From an uncultured Clostridia bacterium (lineage in GTDB: Bacteria > Bacillota > Clostridia > Peptostreptococcales > Anaerovoracaceae), in assembly GCA_946541285.1 (NCBI GenBank), contig CAMNJG010000041.1, positions 1 through 9,420 on the forward strand: a stretch of 9,420 nucleotides of DNA, read 5' to 3'. This document shows, piece after piece, positions 5,795 through 9,420 of this stretch. The notes beneath the pieces were generated by a model. That model was not told the origin of the DNA, did no database searches, and saw only the letters and a program-made list of their open reading frames with translations. Every line of letters starts with the position of its first letter. Within the stretch, counting starts at the first letter, position 1. Both the position numbers and the translations under genes were made by a program.

Positions 5795-6784
5795 ATGGAA
5801 CATTTTATAACAGAATATTTTCAGTTCGTGACGATTCCGCTGGCTCTGGGATTCGCGCTGGACTTCGTACTGGGCGATCCTCTGTCCGCGCATCATCCTG
5901 TGGTACTGATCGGGAAACTGATCAGCCTGTGTGACAGAGTTCTGCGAAAGGGCGGAAAGAAGGATTTCGCCGCGGGAATCGTGACGGCGGCAGTGGTTTC
6001 CCTGATTTCCGCGCTGCTGCCGTGCTTTTTACTGTATGCAGTCCTTCAGTGTTTCGGCAGGTACGCCTGTATGTTCGTATCTTCACTGCTGTGCTGGCAG
6101 ATGCTGGCGGCCAGGGATCTGGTAAAGGAAAGCGGCCGGGTGTATGAAGCCTTACAGCGTGAGGATCTGCCGGAAGCCAGGCGCGCGGTTTCGATGATTG
6201 TCGGGAGAGATACGGACGCGCTGAACCGCGATGGTGTCATCCGGGCAGCCGTGGAAACCGTCGCGGAGAATACTCCGGACGGAGTGACAGCCCCGGCTTT
6301 TTTTATGGCGCTGCTGGGGATACCCGGCCTGTATTTTTATAAAGCGGTCAGTACCATGGATTCCATGATCGGCTATAAAAATGAAAAGTACCTGCTGTTC
6401 GGACGGGCCGCGGCCCGCCTGGATGACGTTCTGAATTTCATACCGGCAAGGATTTCCGCGTTTCTGATGATCCTGGCTGCCGCACTGCTTCCAGGACTGG
6501 ACGGCCGGGAGGCCGCGGCTGTGTTTTTGAGGGATCACCGGAAATCCTCCAGTCCGAACGCGGCCTGCACGGAATCTGTCGCCGCCGGTGCCCTGCGTCT
6601 CCGTCTCCTGGGCCCGGCCAGTTACTTCGGAAAAATGGTGGAGAAACCGTTTATCGGAAATGATGACCGTCAGCCGGAACCGGAGGATATCCGCCGTGCC
6701 TGCCGGCTGATGTATCTGACATCGTTTCTGATGCTCCTGATGCTGACGGTCCCGGCAGGAGTCATCATGCTGTTCGTAGTTTAG
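5795..6784 (+). CDS. cbiB: Adenosylcobinamide-phosphate synthase (CbiB; called CobD in Pseudomonas nomenclature)
   Basis: CbiB is an integral membrane enzyme that condenses adenosylcobyric acid with aminopropanol phosphate (or aminopropanol) to make adenosylcobinamide phosphate. Family signatures are strong: an early hydrophobic segment ending LDFVLGDP (residues 22-29) then HHPVVLIGKLI, RRAVSMIVGRDTDALN, VRAAVETVAENTPDGV-like sequence, MDSMIGYKNEKYLLFGRAAARLDD, and C-terminal SPNAACTESVAAGALRLRLLG with YFGKMVEKPFIG. About five hydrophobic segments are visible, including one at the very C-terminus. From ATG 5795 it has 329 residues, near the usual 310-330. In-frame codons upstream to 5708 lie within cobC and do not look like a CbiB N-terminus. 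The ribosome site is weak, but the start lies four bases after the cobC stop, so re-initiation is likely. Both its substrates come from the fused protein encoded next. Confidence 0.95.
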   Translation: MEHFITEYFQFVTIPLALGFALDFVLGDPLSAHHPVVLIGKLISLCDRVLRKGGKKDFAAGIVTAAVVSLISALLPCFLLYAVLQCFGRYACMFVSSLLCWQMLAARDLVKESGRVYEALQREDLPEARRAVSMIVGRDTDALNRDGVIRAAVETVAENTPDGVTAPAFFMALLGIPGLYFYKAVSTMDSMIGYKNEKYLLFGRAAARLDDVLNFIPARISAFLMILAAALLPGLDGREAAAVFLRDHRKSSSPNAACTESVAAGALRLRLLGPASYFGKMVEKPFIGNDDRQPEPEDIRRACRLMYLTSFLMLLMLTVPAGVIMLFVV

Positions 6785-6801
6785 GAAGAAAGAACACCCG
6801 T

Positions 6802-9420
6802 ATGAAACAGATACCGGAATTATCCCGCTGCCATCATGGTGGGGAAAAAGGAGAAAACATTCAATATGACTTTTCTGTCAGTCTGAATCCCCTTGGGATC
6901 CCGCCTGCGTCACTGAGAGCCCTGAACGCGGACCGGGAGGCGTACCGGGAATATCCGGATACAGAGTGTACGCGGCTGAGACAGGTACTGGCGGAGCGTT
7001 TGTCCGTCTCCCCGGAGCGGATTGTCTGCGGCGCGGGAGCAGCAGACCTCATTTACCGGATTCCTTCCGCGCTCGGTCTGAAAAGGGTACTGCTGACGGT
7101 TCCTGCGTTTTCGGAATATGAACGGGCCTTCCGCAACAGCGGGGCGGATCTTGTTTTCCTGCAGACTTCTCCGGAAGCGGGATATGCCCTCCGGGATGAA
7201 TTCCTGTCCATGGGCGCTGATTTTGACGCCATCGTTCTGTCCAGTCCGGTCAATCCGTCCGGAAAGCTGATCGCGCCGGGCGACTGGCGCAGGCTGCTTC
7301 AGTGGGGGGCGGAGACGGACACGGTCATCATTGTGGATGAATGTTTCCTGGATTTTGCTTCTGCCGCGAAAACAGAGGAACTGGGCAGGATCGCGGAGGA
7401 GGTGCCGGAAGCGGAACTGATCCGGATCCGTTCTTTTACCAAGATCTACGCGATCGCGGGACTCCGGATCGGATACGCGATTTTTGATTCTCCTTCCAGG
7501 GCCGGGCAGGTCAGATTGTGGGGGCCGCCCTGGAATGTCTCCGGACCGGCTCAGAAAGCGGTCCTGGCGGCTCTGTCAGAGGACGACGCGTATCTGCGCG
7601 GGACACTTCAGTATGTAGAAAAAGAACGGCGGCGGGTGACCGGGAGGCTCCGCGCTTCCGGATTGCGGGTCTGGGAAAGTGATGTGAATTACCTTTTGTT
7701 CGAGGCAGCGGACAGCCTGGGGGAAACCCTGCGTAAATCGGGATTTCTGCTGCGGGACTGCAGTGATGACAGGGGCATCATCGTCGAACCGGGCAGGCGG
7801 CTTTATCGTATGGGGCTCCGTACGGAAGAAGAGGATGAACTGCTTCTGCGGACGATAGAGACAATCCTGAAAAACGAGGAAGTTCCTGCCTTTCATCGGA
7901 TGAGAAAACCGGCTTCGATCATGATCCAGGGAACGATGAGCAATGCCGGGAAAAGCCTGATCGCGGCCGGACTGTGCAGGATTTTCCGTCAGGACGGTTA
8001 CCATCCGGCTCCTTTTAAATCCCAGAATATGGCCCTGAACAGTTATATTACAGCGGATGGAAAGGAGATTGGCCGTGCCCAGGCGGTACAGGCCGAAGCC
8101 GCCGGTATCCCACCTGAGTCCGATATGAATCCTGTTCTGCTGAAGCCGACGACAGAGAAAGGCTCCCAGGTGATTGTCAACGGAGAAGTCCGGTGCAGCA
8201 TGAGTGCCACCGATTATTTCGGATACCGGAAGTCCCTGCGGGGAGAAGTTCTGGAAGCGTACCGGAGACTGGGAGAAAAGCATGATATCATCGTCATTGA
8301 AGGAGCGGGCAGTCCGGCAGAGATCAACCTGACCGAAAACGGTGACGATTTTGTCAATATGGGGCTGGCGGAAATGACCGGCTCGCCGGTCATCCTGGCA
8401 GGAGACATTGACCGGGGCGGTATTTTCGCGCAGCTGGGCGGAACGATGGCACTGCTCTGTGATGCGGACAGAAGCCGGGTGAAGGGCGTGATTGTCAACA
8501 AATTCCGGGGGGATCTTTCCCTTTTTGAGAGAGGCAGAGAAATGCTCCGTGAAGTCTGTGGCGTTCCGGTCGTCGGTGTGGTACCCTTTATCCGTGTGGA
8601 TATCGATGATGAAGACAGTCTTTCTGACAGGTTGTCAGGTCGCCGGAAAAAAGCAGAAGGGGATCTGCTGCGGATCGCGGTAATCCGGCTGCCGCGGATC
8701 AGCAACTTTTCGGATCTGACGGCTCTGGACGCGGTAGAAGGCGTCTGTGTGGATTATGTGGAACATCCGGAAGAACTGAGGACAGCGGATGCCGTGATTA
8801 TCCCCGGCAGTAAGAGTACCATTGAAGATCTGCTCTGGATGCGGGAAAAAGGGCTGGCAGAGGCGATTGCCGGTATTTCGGAAAAGGGGATTCCGGTCAC
8901 AGGGATCTGTGGAGGATATCAGATGCTGGGATTATCAATCGCGGATCACGAAGCCGTGGAAAGCCGGACAGCGGAAATCCGCGGGATCGGACTGCTGCCG
9001 GTTCGCACGGAATATCAGCGGAAGAAAGTGACGAGACAGACAAAAGCCCGGATTCCGGATGATGAGAGCCTCCCGCCCGAACTGCGGAAGCAGGTGATCC
9101 GGGGTTATGAAATCCATATGGGCCGCAGTTTCCTGATGGACGCGTCGGCTTCCCCGTTCAGTATCCTGGAGAGTGGGGAGTCCGATGGCTGTATGGCCGG
9201 TCATGTTTTTGGCACGTATCTCCATGGTCTTTTTGACAGCCGGGATTTTACACTGGCTTACTGCCGCTGGGTTGCCGCGCTGAGAGGCCGGAAGGATACA
9301 TTCCGGATGATGGATTACCAGCGTTACCGTGAAGAGCAGTATGACCGGCTGGCAGCGGTTCTCCGGGAGAGCCTGGATATGGAGGCCATTTACAGAATGA
9401 TGGGGTTGCCGGGACCTGTT
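6802..9420 (+). CDS. cobD-cobQ: Fused L-threonine-O-3-phosphate decarboxylase (CobD) - cobyric acid synthase (CobQ/CbiP); 3' end outside window
   Basis: One uninterrupted frame of 873 codons runs from ATG 6802 to the window edge. Residues 1 to about 356 are a PLP-dependent CobD: CHHGGEKGENI and DFSVSLNPLG at the N-terminus, CGAGAADLI (76-84), SPVNPSG (Asn151), VDECFLDF (Asp179), SFTKIYAIAGLRIGYA with the PLP lysine Lys214 and Arg222, and YRMGLRTEEEDE. It should decarboxylate threonine phosphate to (R)-1-aminopropan-2-ol phosphate. After about ten linker residues comes a complete-looking CobQ (367 onward): IMIQGTMSNAGKSLI P-loop (Lys384), PFKSQNMALNSYIT (404-417), EGAGSPAEINL (500-510), DIDRGGIFAQL, PGSKSTIEDLLWMR, the glutamine amidotransferase nucleophile in TGICGGYQMLG (Cys703), YEIHMGRS and GTYLHGLFD (His808). 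CobQ amidates side chains b, d, e and g. The 507 CobQ residues seen already equal a usual full length. AGGAAG (6783-6788) lies upstream, and cbiB ends 17 bases before the start. Confidence 0.93.
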   Translation, partial: MKQIPELSRCHHGGEKGENIQYDFSVSLNPLGIPPASLRALNADREAYREYPDTECTRLRQVLAERLSVSPERIVCGAGAADLIYRIPSALGLKRVLLTVPAFSEYERAFRNSGADLVFLQTSPEAGYALRDEFLSMGADFDAIVLSSPVNPSGKLIAPGDWRRLLQWGAETDTVIIVDECFLDFASAAKTEELGRIAEEVPEAELIRIRSFTKIYAIAGLRIGYAIFDSPSRAGQVRLWGPPWNVSGPAQKAVLAALSEDDAYLRGTLQYVEKERRRVTGRLRASGLRVWESDVNYLLFEAADSLGETLRKSGFLLRDCSDDRGIIVEPGRRLYRMGLRTEEEDELLLRTIETILKNEEVPAFHRMRKPASIMIQGTMSNAGKSLIAAGLCRIFRQDGYHPAPFKSQNMALNSYITADGKEIGRAQAVQAEAAGIPPESDMNPVLLKPTTEKGSQVIVNGEVRCSMSATDYFGYRKSLRGEVLEAYRRLGEKHDIIVIEGAGSPAEINLTENGDDFVNMGLAEMTGSPVILAGDIDRGGIFAQLGGTMALLCDADRSRVKGVIVNKFRGDLSLFERGREMLREVCGVPVVGVVPFIRVDIDDEDSLSDRLSGRRKKAEGDLLRIAVIRLPRISNFSDLTALDAVEGVCVDYVEHPEELRTADAVIIPGSKSTIEDLLWMREKGLAEAIAGISEKGIPVTGICGGYQMLGLSIADHEAVESRTAEIRGIGLLPVRTEYQRKKVTRQTKARIPDDESLPPELRKQVIRGYEIHMGRSFLMDASASPFSILESGESDGCMAGHVFGTYLHGLFDSRDFTLAYCRWVAALRGRKDTFRMMDYQRYREEQYDRLAAVLRESLDMEAIYRMMGLPGPV

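Noticed and set aside
7875..7902. Internal start making CobQ a separate protein at ATG 7900
   Set aside because: The nearest ribosome-like sequence (GAGGAAG, 7875-7881) is 18 bases away, too far for efficient use, and the frame from CobD is continuous. An internal start is not excluded but is not supported.
7576..8283. 235-codon open frame on the - strand
   Set aside because: It lies antisense to the CobD-CobQ junction and CobQ P-loop region, whose + strand motifs are unmistakable. It is a shadow of G+C-rich codon use.

Overview
The window reads as chromosome of an anaerobic low-to-mid-GC Gram-positive bacterium, most likely a Clostridia member close to Lachnospiraceae. This is inferred from the S-layer-homology protein at the left edge, the strong AGGAGG-type ribosome sites, the clostridial flavour of the CobU and CbiA proteins, and the anaerobic-type (cbi/cob) cobalamin enzymes. 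Base composition looks mid-50s percent G+C by eye; I did not count it. Every convincing gene is on the + strand.

Layout. Bases 1-518 are the 3' end of a gene for an SLH-domain surface protein, closed by a clear intrinsic terminator (560-589). A 345-base gap (519-863) follows. It holds an extended -10 promoter (734-742), an inverted repeat just upstream of it, and a roughly 115-base leader with competing hairpins. From 864 to the right edge runs one tightly packed cobalamin (vitamin B12) operon: cbiA (864-2285), cobT (2269-3351), cobU (3348-4076), cobS (4009-4800), a short CobU-like gene (4844-5206), cobC (5203-5790), cbiB (5795-6784), and a single open frame from 6802 to the last base that fuses CobD to CobQ/CbiP. 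The largest gap between these genes is 43 bases. Several genes overlap by ATGA or by longer stretches, so translational coupling is likely.

How the genes work together. CbiA amidates the a and c side chains of the corrin ring, and the CobQ half of the fusion amidates b, d, e and g to give cobyric acid. The CobD half decarboxylates L-threonine phosphate to aminopropanol phosphate. CbiB, encoded immediately upstream, joins exactly these two products into cobinamide phosphate. CobU activates that as GDP-cobinamide, CobT makes alpha-ribazole phosphate, CobS joins the two, and CobC removes the remaining phosphate. The window therefore encodes side-chain amidation plus the whole aminopropanol and nucleotide-loop assembly. 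It has no corrin-ring synthesis genes, cobalt transporter or adenosyltransferase.

Most notable points: the CobD-CobQ fusion, which puts the makers of both CbiB substrates on one polypeptide; a second, very short CobU-like protein with a degenerate P-loop; a 68-base out-of-frame cobU/cobS overlap; and a cbiA leader that lacks a canonical B12 riboswitch but has alternative pairings and weak riboswitch-like motifs. I see no wholly new system: this is a B12 operon with unusual gene architecture.
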